From NCBI GenBank assembly GCA_948957135.1, contig CARDBT010000005.1:42177-106176 (forward strand): a DNA stretch of 64,000 nt. Direction: 5' to 3'. This DNA comes from COE1 sp910588595. GTDB taxonomy: Bacteria; Bacillota; Clostridia; Lachnospirales; Lachnospiraceae. This document shows, piece after piece, positions 53,216-60,110 of this stretch (position 1 is its first letter; each line of letters starts with the position of its first letter). The notes under the pieces were generated by a model. That model ran no database searches. It saw nothing but the letters and a program-made list of their open reading frames with translations, and was not told the DNA's origin. The position numbers were made by a program, and so were the translations under genes.

Positions 53216-54673
53216 TTAATCCATTACTATTTTCAACACGACCGGATACTCCGATCTGACGGACTCTGTATGGATATGTAACCCTTTGTCATCGCGGCTG
53301 AATGCCGGTCTTTCATCAAAACCCAGCACACTGACATCTCTGATCATCCCGCAGAATTGTGACAGCTTCCCTAAACTTTCAATCGTCACACTGCCATCTG
53401 CAGGATATTTCATCACAGCGGCATACAGGCAGCCATGGTTCACGGTGAAGCGGATATCCTTCTCGGTATAGTTCCTATCCTCATTATCCGTAAACTGTCC
53501 CTCCTGAATCCTCGTCGGTCCCTCCGAGGACTGACGCCACACTTTCGCACCGTAGACTGCCTCTTTGTTTGTCCTGAGCCATCTGCCAATTTCCATCAAA
53601 ATGCTTCTGTCCTCATCGGAAAACGTACCATCCGCTTTGGGTCCGACATTTAAGAGCAGTCTGCCATTTTTGCTCACGATATCAATGAGGTCGCAGATGA
53701 TCGCACCTGGTTTCTTGTAGCTGTTATTCTCAGTGTAACACCACGAATTCTTGGCTATGGCTGTATCGGTCTGCCAGATGAAAGGCTTCACATCCGCAAA
53801 CTGCCCGCGCTCGATGTCCACCACGGCTGTCCCAAACATGAATGCATCGTGCTTGTAATTGATGACTCCGCCGCCCCACTCACCTGCGCGGTTATAGTAA
53901 TACGCCGCAAATTTTCTCAGATACGGTTTCACTGCACTGTGCTGGATCCACCAGTCAAAATAAACGATCCGCGGCTGAAATCTGTCCACGATCTCACAGC
54001 AGCGCACAAGCCAGTCCTCCAGATACTCCTGCGACGGTTCGGGACTTGAAAACAGATCCTGGAGGTCAGAGGGCTCCGGCATCGCCGGATAATAAAAATC
54101 ACCGTACTTCTCGCTGTCGGTTATATCGCTCTCAAACTCCCTGCCGTGCCCCATAAAGAACCAGTGTTCGGCTCTGTGTGACGATGCTCCGTTAATGATG
54201 CCGCGTTTTTTTGCCGCTTCTGAAAGTTCACCGACGATATCTCTTCTGGGTCCCATCTCATAGGCATTCCATTTTGAGATCTCACTTTTGTACATCTGAA
54301 AACCGTCATGATGTTCCGCAACAGGAACGATATACTGCGCGCCTGCGCTCTGAAACAAGTCAAGCCATTCATCCGCACTGAATTTCTCAGCCTTGAACAG
54401 GGGGATAAAATCCTTGTAGCCAAAATCTTTGTGCGCACCGTAAGTCCTGAGATGATGCTCGTATTCCTCCGATCCCTGTATATACATATTGCGTGAATAC
54501 CATTCGTTGCCAAACGCGGGAACACTGTACACGCCCCAATGGATAAAGATCCCGAACTTACTGTCGGCATACCAGTCCGGAACCCGGTACGCGGAAAGCG
54601 ACTCCCACGTATCCTTATATTCTCCCTTTTCGATCACTTCATCAATATTCTGTAAATATTTTTTAATATCCAC
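53216..54673 (-). CDS. GH29 alpha-L-fucosidase
   Basis: This 485-residue enzyme has the family 29 start FGIFIHWGVYSVPAFGNEWY, then IVPVAEHHDGFQMYKSEISK with the conserved HHDGF. The nucleophile is Asp240 in IVYFDWWIQ. NGRLLLNVGPKADGTFSDED and a C-terminal beta-sandwich (about 380-485) complete it. There is no signal peptide. It starts with GTG (54671-54673) after AAGGAG. Fucosidases fit xyloglucan or host glycans more than xylan, so the locus may process a mixed hemicellulose. The start overlaps the region of a frameshifted gene upstream by few bases, if that gene is read in its long frame. Confidence 0.9.
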   Translation of the reverse strand: MDIKKYLQNIDEVIEKGEYKDTWESLSAYRVPDWYADSKFGIFIHWGVYSVPAFGNEWYSRNMYIQGSEEYEHHLRTYGAHKDFGYKDFIPLFKAEKFSADEWLDLFQSAGAQYIVPVAEHHDGFQMYKSEISKWNAYEMGPRRDIVGELSEAAKKRGIINGASSHRAEHWFFMGHGREFESDITDSEKYGDFYYPAMPEPSDLQDLFSSPEPSQEYLEDWLVRCCEIVDRFQPRIVYFDWWIQHSAVKPYLRKFAAYYYNRAGEWGGGVINYKHDAFMFGTAVVDIERGQFADVKPFIWQTDTAIAKNSWCYTENNSYKKPGAIICDLIDIVSKNGRLLLNVGPKADGTFSDEDRSILMEIGRWLRTNKEAVYGAKVWRQSSEGPTRIQEGQFTDNEDRNYTEKDIRFTVNHGCLYAAVMKYPADGSVTIESLGKLSQFCGMIRDVSVLGFDERPAFSRDDKGLHIHTESVRSEYPVVLKIVMD

Positions 54674-54703
54674 TAATTTTACTCCTTCCTCTCCAACCGC
54701 ACA

Positions 54704-55220
54704 TCACAGGATCACATTGATCATGCCGTCCTCCGACACGACCACCGCAAGACAGATATCCTTGGAAAAGCAGCTTCTCACCAGAGTGCCTGTGTAGTTC
54801 CTCCAGGAGCGCCATATCATAAAACTTCGGCACCAGCTCCTCCAGTATGATCCGTGCCATGATGGTGTTGGCCTCACAAGCTGTCCCCCACGCCATGACC
54901 CAGTACAGTTTCTTCCTGCTCTTGTCAGAACCTTCCCTGTGATCGGCAGTCTCGGCAGACTTCGCATGACAATACCGCAGTCCGTTCGCACCTGCAAGTC
55001 CCCGCGCAATGTCTTCGTCCACTTCCTCCACGACAGGAAAGTACACACACTCGTCGCATCCTGCTGTATCTGTCTTCTCCTGGAACAGGAACAAAAACAT
55101 CTGATAATCAGGACTGCAGTGCGTGAAATGCCTGCGCATCAGCTGGCGCATCGCATTGTTCAGGTGGGTAGACTCTGCCAACTGTTCAAATTCTTTATCC
55201 CTGAGTCTGAATGGTTTCAT
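54704..55220 (-). pseudogene. unknown small protein gene with one-base frameshift near its end
   Basis: The ATG at 55218-55220 follows GGGGAG. The frame gives MKPFRLRDKEFEQLAEST, CDECVYFPVVEEVDED and LEELHRHSGEKLLF. At TTTTCC (near 54761-54767) the natural continuation KDICLAVVVSEDGMINVIL lies in the next frame and stops at 54704. Removing one C would join both parts into about 171 residues. Without this, the product runs on 25 unrelated residues into the GH29 start. The protein family is not recognised. It is 59 bases downstream of the NifX-like gene, which suggests co-transcription. A sequencing error is possible. Confidence 0.6.
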
Positions 55221-55279
55221 GGTATTCTCCCCGATCTGTTCCGCTCATCACTCGTTTGCACTGATTTATGATTCCTGTT

Positions 55280-55684
55280 TTATGATCTGATGTCACACCC
55301 TCCATTCCCGGCACAGTCATGGTGGTTCTCTCCACAGTGATGTCCTTCCCCGTGATGGTCACAATGGACATCCGGTTCGAATGTGAGTTCCCCGGCAAGC
55401 AGCTGGTTCACCGCTTCATCTGCACTGCCGGACACTCCGCCGTAAAGCCGGATTCCTGCATCCGCCAACGCAGCCTGTGCGCCAGCCCCGATCCCGCCGC
55501 AGATCAGCGTATCTACTTTCTGTTCAGAGAGCCATCCAGCCAGGGCTCCATGACCATTTCCCTCCGTGTCCAAAACCTGCGTGCATGCGACCTCCCCATG
55601 TTCAATGTCATAGATCTTAAACTGTTGTGTGTGCCCAAAATGTTGGAATACGCTTCCATTTTCATATGTAACCGCAATTTTCAT
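55280..55684 (-). CDS. NifX/NafY-like iron-molybdenum-cofactor-type protein with His/Cys-rich tail
   Basis: This 134-residue protein begins MKIAVTYENGSVFQHFGHTQ, the standard start of the dinitrogenase iron-molybdenum cofactor biosynthesis fold, and includes TLICGGIGAGAQAALADAGI and GVSGSADEAVNQLLAGEL. The last 30 residues are rich in His and Cys (HCDHHGEGHHCGENHHDC), a likely metal-binding tail. Such single-domain proteins occur in anaerobes without nitrogenase and bind metal or Fe-S clusters. The ATG at 55682-55684 follows AAGGGAG; a longer in-frame reading has no support. It precedes the frameshifted gene. No link to xylan use is apparent. Confidence 0.85.
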   Translation of the reverse strand: MKIAVTYENGSVFQHFGHTQQFKIYDIEHGEVACTQVLDTEGNGHGALAGWLSEQKVDTLICGGIGAGAQAALADAGIRLYGGVSGSADEAVNQLLAGELTFEPDVHCDHHGEGHHCGENHHDCAGNGGCDIRS

Positions 55685-56139
55685 GATACTGTCTCCCTTT
55701 CTCGCCGGCTCCCGCCGCAATTTTTGTCCGTGCCCTTTCATTCGTTTCCATAAGATGATATTATGATAACTCAAATTATTACCAGATTCAAGAGCGGGAT
55801 TCCAATATCATTTTATATCTCTCCCGCTGCGCTCCATACGGACCAAAATTAGCGTTGTGAACTGCCTGTTTCGCACCATTGTACTGTCTAAATAAAAATG
55901 CCGCATTAGTACTATGGCGAATCGTACAGCTGTGTTATCCTAGAGCGTGTTTGAAAAATGCTCTAGTCAAAACAGTTAGGGATCGTCTGAGGCATCACCT
56001 GCGGCATCGCCTGCGTCATCGCCTGCGGCGAGTGACAAAATTATTGATTTACCTGATATTATTTGATATAATTACCAACATCAATCAATGACAATGCACA
56101 TACAAAAATCATGAAAAACTGATATGGAGGATATTCGAT
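55685..56139. other. 455-base gap with hairpin and 12-bp tandem repeats
   Basis: No gene is supported here. A perfect 7-bp hairpin (CTAGAGC 55941-55947, GCTCTAG 55961-55967) encloses TTTGAAAAAT. It is followed at 55991-56026 by three 12-base units (GGCATCACCTGC, GGCATCGCCTGC, GTCATCGCCTGC). The combination looks like a degraded dispersed intergenic repeat rather than a promoter. Confidence 0.5.
55991..56026. repeat. three tandem 12-bp units
   Basis: Three adjacent units of consensus GGCATCGCCTGC differ at one base each and are followed by a partial GGCG. They lie 43 bases after the start of a hairpin with loop TTTGAAAAAT. They are not in a supported reading frame. Confidence 0.6.
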
Positions 56140-56784
56140 ATGGTAAAAAAACTGACACTGACTCACTGGCAGGGCTTGATTTTACTCTCTCTTATCATTG
56201 GACTCATACCGGCAATAGTTCTACTAAAATTTGCACCTACCGCAATCCAGTCACTGAGCGGCTCTGCCCCAGAGTCCGCAAAGACAAAGTCCATGGACAA
56301 TATTTATGTAATATGTTTATTCGCACTCTTTTTTCTAGTGATCTATGTGCTGATCATGATCAATCACATCACGCATTCTGTAGGAAAGAAAGTAAAAAAA
56401 TATCTGGCAGCAAATCCGGGAGTGACCATCGAGCAGCTGGACAGCGACTTCGAAACAGCAGAAAATATCGAGGAAATATGGATCGGCAGAAAATGGACTT
56501 TTAGTGCGAATATGGACTATATTCCTGTGGAGCATGCCAAAATTGTCCTGGTGTACAGCGAATCCTGGCGTTCAAAGAGATCGGAGATCTTTTATCTCTG
56601 CCTTGGACTGCTGGACGGAACGGTGGTTAAAACGATCGTGATGAAAAAGTCGCTCCCGAAGTTTATGGAAATATACAGCCGCTACCCTCATATCCTGGTG
56701 GGAAACAACGAAAAGTACATACGCATGTTCAAAAATGACAGGAATGCGCTACTGGACATCAAATACCGCAGCAGTGGAGTTTGA
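56140..56784 (+). CDS. two-helix membrane protein of unknown function
   Basis: This 214-residue protein has two membrane helices (about 11-30, LILLSLIIGLIPAIVLL, and about 55-74, IYVICLFALFFLVIYVLIMI) and a cytoplasmic alpha/beta domain of about 135 residues (NPGVTIEQLDSDFETAENIE, IWIGRKWTFSANMDYIPVEH). The ATG follows GGAGGATATTCGAT. It is transcribed alone and ends 25 bases before a strong hairpin. I do not recognise the family. The C-terminal region repeatedly uses short beta strands and could bind a ligand, but nothing catalytic is visible. Confidence 0.7.
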   Translation: MVKKLTLTHWQGLILLSLIIGLIPAIVLLKFAPTAIQSLSGSAPESAKTKSMDNIYVICLFALFFLVIYVLIMINHITHSVGKKVKKYLAANPGVTIEQLDSDFETAENIEEIWIGRKWTFSANMDYIPVEHAKIVLVYSESWRSKRSEIFYLCLGLLDGTVVKTIVMKKSLPKFMEIYSRYPHILVGNNEKYIRMFKNDRNALLDIKYRSSGV

Positions 56785-56809
56785 CACATGTCACTCAAAG
56801 ATAATACAC

Positions 56810-56865
56810 AATGACATAGGGCAATGCGTCCTGCTCCACGGCAGAACACATTGCCCTATGTCATT
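56810..56865. terminator. 17-bp hairpin between convergent genes
   Basis: AATGACATAGGGCAATG (56810-56826) pairs perfectly with CATTGCCCTATGTCATT (56849-56865), with a 22-base loop. It lies between a plus-strand and a minus-strand gene and probably ends both transcripts. Confidence 0.75.
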
Positions 56866-56878
56866 AAAGACCGCTTTT

Positions 56879-57316
56879 TCATTGAACAGGCAGGAGGCAT
56901 ATTTCTCTCAGTTCCAGGGAACCAATAACCAAAACGCGCTCTCCTACTTTGTAATTCACCGCGCTTTCAAATTCTATCAAAATATTATCACCCAATATTG
57001 ACGAGAATGCATATACAGAATACTCATCAATGATTTGAGTCACTTCTATAATTGCCTCGATGTATGGAGATTCTTGTATATCCTGATGATGGCTTAGTTT
57101 ATCAGCTGTTTTTCGGCTAAACGTTACCAGCTCAATTGATATATCGCCTTCCACTATATCTCCTTTTTTCTTTTTTCCGGACTCCTCGCCATTTTCCAAA
57201 TATTCATCACATTCCAGAAAATGCACATTCATTTTTACATCCTGTCCAACCGCTTCGATCATTGCAAATCTTTCGTAACCATCTGAATGGATTTTATTTA
57301 TAACATATTTTTTCAT
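56879..57316 (-). CDS. unknown 145-residue protein in immunity-type gene cluster
   Basis: The protein begins MKKYVINKIHSDGYERFAMI and is acidic, with alternating strands. Landmarks are VGQDVKMNVHFLECDEYLEN, GDIVEGDISIELVTFSR and ERVLVIGSLE. There is no signal or membrane segment. The ATG at 57314-57316 follows GAAGGATT; an upstream in-frame start lacks one. Together with the next two genes it forms a run of small, AT-rich, cytoplasmic genes on one strand. One of them is of the SMI1/KNR4 immunity type, so this may be another immunity protein, but I do not recognise the family. Confidence 0.65.
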   Translation of the reverse strand: MKKYVINKIHSDGYERFAMIEAVGQDVKMNVHFLECDEYLENGEESGKKKKGDIVEGDISIELVTFSRKTADKLSHHQDIQESPYIEAIIEVTQIIDEYSVYAFSSILGDNILIEFESAVNYKVGERVLVIGSLELREICLLPVQ

Positions 57317-57439
57317 ATTTATAATCCTTCTAAAGAATACCCTGCCACCCATGGCGGCTATGCTCTTTTCGCAGCTCTTCATTCTCCGGTTGCGCTTTGA
57401 GCGAGCATTTTATTTTTCATCAGAACACCACATGCATTT

Positions 57440-57751
57440 TTATAATATGTTACCCTGTAAATCTTGTATCTGCCGGGGATAATTATGGTAATTAATTTCT
57501 ATCAGACTGTCCTCCTTTAAAGTTTTACTTTTATCTGCGATTATTTTTACTATTTTCATTGCACAGGCATAATATTCTTCATACTCTGGATCGTCAGCCT
57601 CTAATCCATTATCTGTCTCATAACATGTATCTACTTGCGCCTCAATAACGTTTCCATCCGAATAAGTTAAAACATATCTTTGATTGACATTATCACTGAT
57701 TGAAAGAAAAAGATTTTCCATAACCTTTTTTTCAATATTTGAAAAAAACAT
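57440..57751 (-). CDS. unknown 103-residue protein in immunity-type gene cluster
   Basis: The small acidic protein reads MFFSNIEKKVMENLFLSISD, then YVLTYSDGNVIEAQVDTCYE and YYACAMKIVKIIADKSKTLK. There is no signal peptide. The ATG at 57749-57751 follows GAGG; a GTG two codons earlier is possible. It lies between the unknown gene and the SMI1/KNR4-type gene on the same strand. The pattern of a beta-rich start and a central acidic stretch (DDPEYEEYY) is common in toxin-immunity proteins, but this is only a contextual guess. Confidence 0.6.
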   Translation of the reverse strand: MFFSNIEKKVMENLFLSISDNVNQRYVLTYSDGNVIEAQVDTCYETDNGLEADDPEYEEYYACAMKIVKIIADKSKTLKEDSLIEINYHNYPRQIQDLQGNIL

Positions 57752-57869
57752 ATACACACCTCTTTTTATGGCATCGGCTGGGTTGTTACATTTGCGTTAC
57801 TGCCTCTTTGAGAATATCCCCGCTTTCCATCTCTTTTGTAATATTCTCTCTGATTTCTTTGTCTTAGAT

Positions 57870-58319
57870 TTACTCGTCTATGCTCTCCTCCGATAATCCA
57901 TCCAAAAACTCAGTAAAATCATTTGCCAGATATTGAAAACATTCTTGATCCAATTCGCCTTTATCCATATAGACAATATATATTTTACCGTTATCTAAGT
58001 TCATGCAGATTTGGTTGGAACCATAGTCATTTGCAAAAGGCAAATAGCGGCACATTAATTTAGATTTTTCTTTGAAAAAGACATATTTCTGTTCAACTGT
58101 CTTTAAATTGAGATTGTCGAAACAATATTTTATCGGTGAGAATATTTGAATCCCAGTCTCTACATCCTCTTCTTCTGAATAAAAATATGGCTTGGATGGA
58201 ATCCCACCATTAAAGGCCAGGTAATGTTCGACAAAACTGTCTGGTAATGTGATACCTAATTCTGATTCTATTGCTCCTATCTCTTCTCTAGTCAACAATC
58301 TGCTCGTATTATCAAACAT
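57870..58319 (-). CDS. SMI1/KNR4 (SUKH)-family protein, probable toxin-immunity protein
   Basis: This 149-residue protein has the SUKH start LTREEIGAIESELGITLPDS, followed by FVEHYLAFNGGIPSKPYFYS, the family's characteristic LP-x-(S/D)-[FY] and NGG turn. A later strand (YLPFANDYGSNQICMNLDNG) and ECFQYLANDFTEFLDGL complete the fold. SUKH proteins are typical immunity proteins for polymorphic toxins. No toxin gene is in view, so it may be an orphan immunity gene. The ATG at 58317-58319 follows GGAGG. It is AT-rich and belongs to the accessory segment. Confidence 0.85.
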   Translation of the reverse strand: MFDNTSRLLTREEIGAIESELGITLPDSFVEHYLAFNGGIPSKPYFYSEEEDVETGIQIFSPIKYCFDNLNLKTVEQKYVFFKEKSKLMCRYLPFANDYGSNQICMNLDNGKIYIVYMDKGELDQECFQYLANDFTEFLDGLSEESIDE

Positions 58320-58344
58320 TATCAATACCTCCATAAATAAATTT

Positions 58345-58531
58345 TTAATGATACTTGTGTATTTGGATGGGCATTTCGAAATCGGGATCAGCATCCACCA
58401 AAGCAAAGATTTCAGGTCTTGCATACCTCTTTACTATATCACTCAATAATTCTCCGTTTTCTATCAGCTAATTCCCCATCTGCAATCACATCACTCACAG
58501 CTTTTATATTTTCTGCTGTCTGTTGAAAAAT
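58345..58531 (-). pseudogene. possible gene remnant upstream of the SUKH gene
   Basis: Two short frames read like parts of one protein: QQTAENIKAVSDVIADGE up to about 58450, then IVKRYARPEIFALVDADP to a stop at 58345. They are offset by a frameshift in GATAGAAAACGGAGAATTATTG. No start or ribosome binding site is visible. It could be the decayed end of the partner gene of the SUKH protein, which is guesswork. Confidence 0.2.
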
Positions 58532-58792
58532 CGGTCTACACCCATTTCTCCAGACAGCCGGCTACCTCATTATAACACTTCCCTTGCCGTTTGTGAAGAC
58601 TCTGTAAATTGCTGTAATCAGACCGTTTCCGCCCCTTGCAAAGAGGGAGAATTATACGAGATCGAGTACCGCTGCTCGCCGGAGCAGGAAATCGCTTATT
58701 GCAGCAAAAATGAAATGGGTGAATGGTTTGTTCTGCCCGATGAGTGGTATTCGGTTATCTCAGAACACGGCTTCCCCACCCGTGGCAAGTGA
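58523..58792 (+). CDS. short open frame, mobile-element-like fragment
   Basis: The frame ends with a sequence that looks conserved: GELYEIEYRCSPEQEIAYCS, then NEMGEWFVLPDEWYSVISEH. The first 40 residues are odd and the only start is TTG without a ribosome binding site. It may be the 3' end of a gene from a conjugative element. The tail GFPTRGK ends just before a second small gene. I cannot name the family. Confidence 0.3.
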   Translation: MKNRSTPISPDSRLPHYNTSLAVCEDSVNCCNQTVSAPCKEGELYEIEYRCSPEQEIAYCSKNEMGEWFVLPDEWYSVISEHGFPTRGK

Positions 58793-58881
58793 GCCAAAAA
58801 CGCAGGCGGCACGGGCTATAGCGGACGGTTTTGTCCGGGATTGTTCGATAAATGTCAATAAATAGAAATTGGAGGGCACAC

Positions 58882-59085
58882 ATGGAAACGAAAAATTTAG
58901 AACAGGTGAAAGAACTGATAAACCGGATTGCAGATTACTATGACTTGCCAACAGAAGAACAAACGGAAGAAATGCAAAAATTGACAGGTATGGATTGGAG
59001 CGCAGAAGATTTGCAGATGCTGTGTTGTGAATACTGGAGCCACAATTCATTGGAGGAAACGGCCTATTTTGGCTTTTCATCATAA
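58882..59085 (+). CDS. small 67-residue helical protein
   Basis: The ATG at 58882 follows GGAGGG at good spacing. The product reads METKNLEQVKELINRIADYY, then DLPTEEQTEEMQKLTGMDWS, and ends in LEETAYFGFSS. It is acidic and mainly helical, with no signal or membrane segment. The family is not recognised; similar tiny genes are common on conjugative elements of Firmicutes. It is followed by about 150 bases without a gene before the convergent end of the HEPN-like gene. Confidence 0.5.
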   Translation: METKNLEQVKELINRIADYYDLPTEEQTEEMQKLTGMDWSAEDLQMLCCEYWSHNSLEETAYFGFSS

Positions 59086-59239
59086 GAGACAGTCACTGTC
59101 CTTGGCTCTTCATTATAGTTCTACAAAATAAGAGCAAGTAGATACAATCTCACCTGCCCCTATTATGGATACACAATTATTAAGAAACTGTTTTGACTTA
59201 TACAAACTGCATACTCTCTTTTACAACATTATCATTTCA

Positions 59240-60109
59240 TCATTTCAAAAGTTCATCAAAATTGTATCCACATTCTGATGCTACATCGACAGAAGACACG
59301 ATTACTGGTTTATAAACTTTTTCCAACAATTCTTTTAGCCGATCAATTATATCCTTATCTGTTTTTATTTTATTGAGCAAAAACTCATTTTGTATAATAT
59401 TCTGCCACTCATCCAATACATCTTTCAAATTTTTATGTATGTTACTAGCATTATTATCTAATATATATCGGGCATTCCCGCCTCCCCCCTTTCTTATATC
59501 TTTGTCCAGAGATTCAAACAAAACTCTTTCACAGATAGACTTTTTAAAACAATCTGACTCTCCAAATTGTTTTTTTGCACTAATCAAATTCTTGAATTTG
59601 GATCTGTCATACGTATCAGCCCACAACTTTAACGTATCACACAATTCATCAGCCTTCTTTCTTAATTGTTCTGCCGCATCTTTCCAGTCTTCTTCTGTGA
59701 ATTCATCCAAAGATTCTAATTGCCTAGATTTCTTTAAATACTTTTTAATTATCAAACCTGTCATCTCACTCCTACTTTGCTTGTCTAAAATGCCATGTGC
59801 AAAATTTCCTCGAAAACAATTTACTATATCATGATAATGATATCTCGCTCTTTTCATTTGTGGTTCAATTTGCGCAATCATGACATTATCATTTGACAAT
59901 AGATACTTTAGATAATAACAGCCATAATCATGATAGACAACATATAGTGCTATCGACCAGATTTCAAATGCTTCCTTTGCATTTTGTGGTTTGGCATAAT
60001 CCCACTGCAAGTCATCATCCAGCAAAAATGCAAAACACTCTGTTTTTTCTAACAGATAATTATTGATCGCCCTCATCTTTCCCGGTACCAGTATTTTAGG
60101 ATGTTCCAA
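59240..60109 (-). CDS. HEPN-motif protein, partner of the SIR2-like/STAND ATPase
   Basis: This 289-residue cytoplasmic, mostly helical protein contains VNCFRGNFAHGILD, an R-x4-H motif (Arg100, His105) of the HEPN ribonuclease type. About 100 residues of helices precede it, including FEIWSIALYVVYHDYGCYYL. A long charged helical C-terminus follows (KDIRKGGGGNARYI, KTDKDIIDRLKELLEKVYKP). The preferred start is TTG at 60107-60109: GGGGGAG lies five bases away and the codon begins one base after the STAND gene's stop. An ATG at 60160 overlaps that gene but has no site. Tight coupling suggests a two-protein system. HEPN RNase effectors are common in defence; activity here is inferred. Confidence 0.75.
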   Translation of the reverse strand: MEHPKILVPGKMRAINNYLLEKTECFAFLLDDDLQWDYAKPQNAKEAFEIWSIALYVVYHDYGCYYLKYLLSNDNVMIAQIEPQMKRARYHYHDIVNCFRGNFAHGILDKQSRSEMTGLIIKKYLKKSRQLESLDEFTEEDWKDAAEQLRKKADELCDTLKLWADTYDRSKFKNLISAKKQFGESDCFKKSICERVLFESLDKDIRKGGGGNARYILDNNASNIHKNLKDVLDEWQNIIQNEFLLNKIKTDKDIIDRLKELLEKVYKPVIVSSVDVASECGYNFDELLK

Positions 60110-60110
60110 C

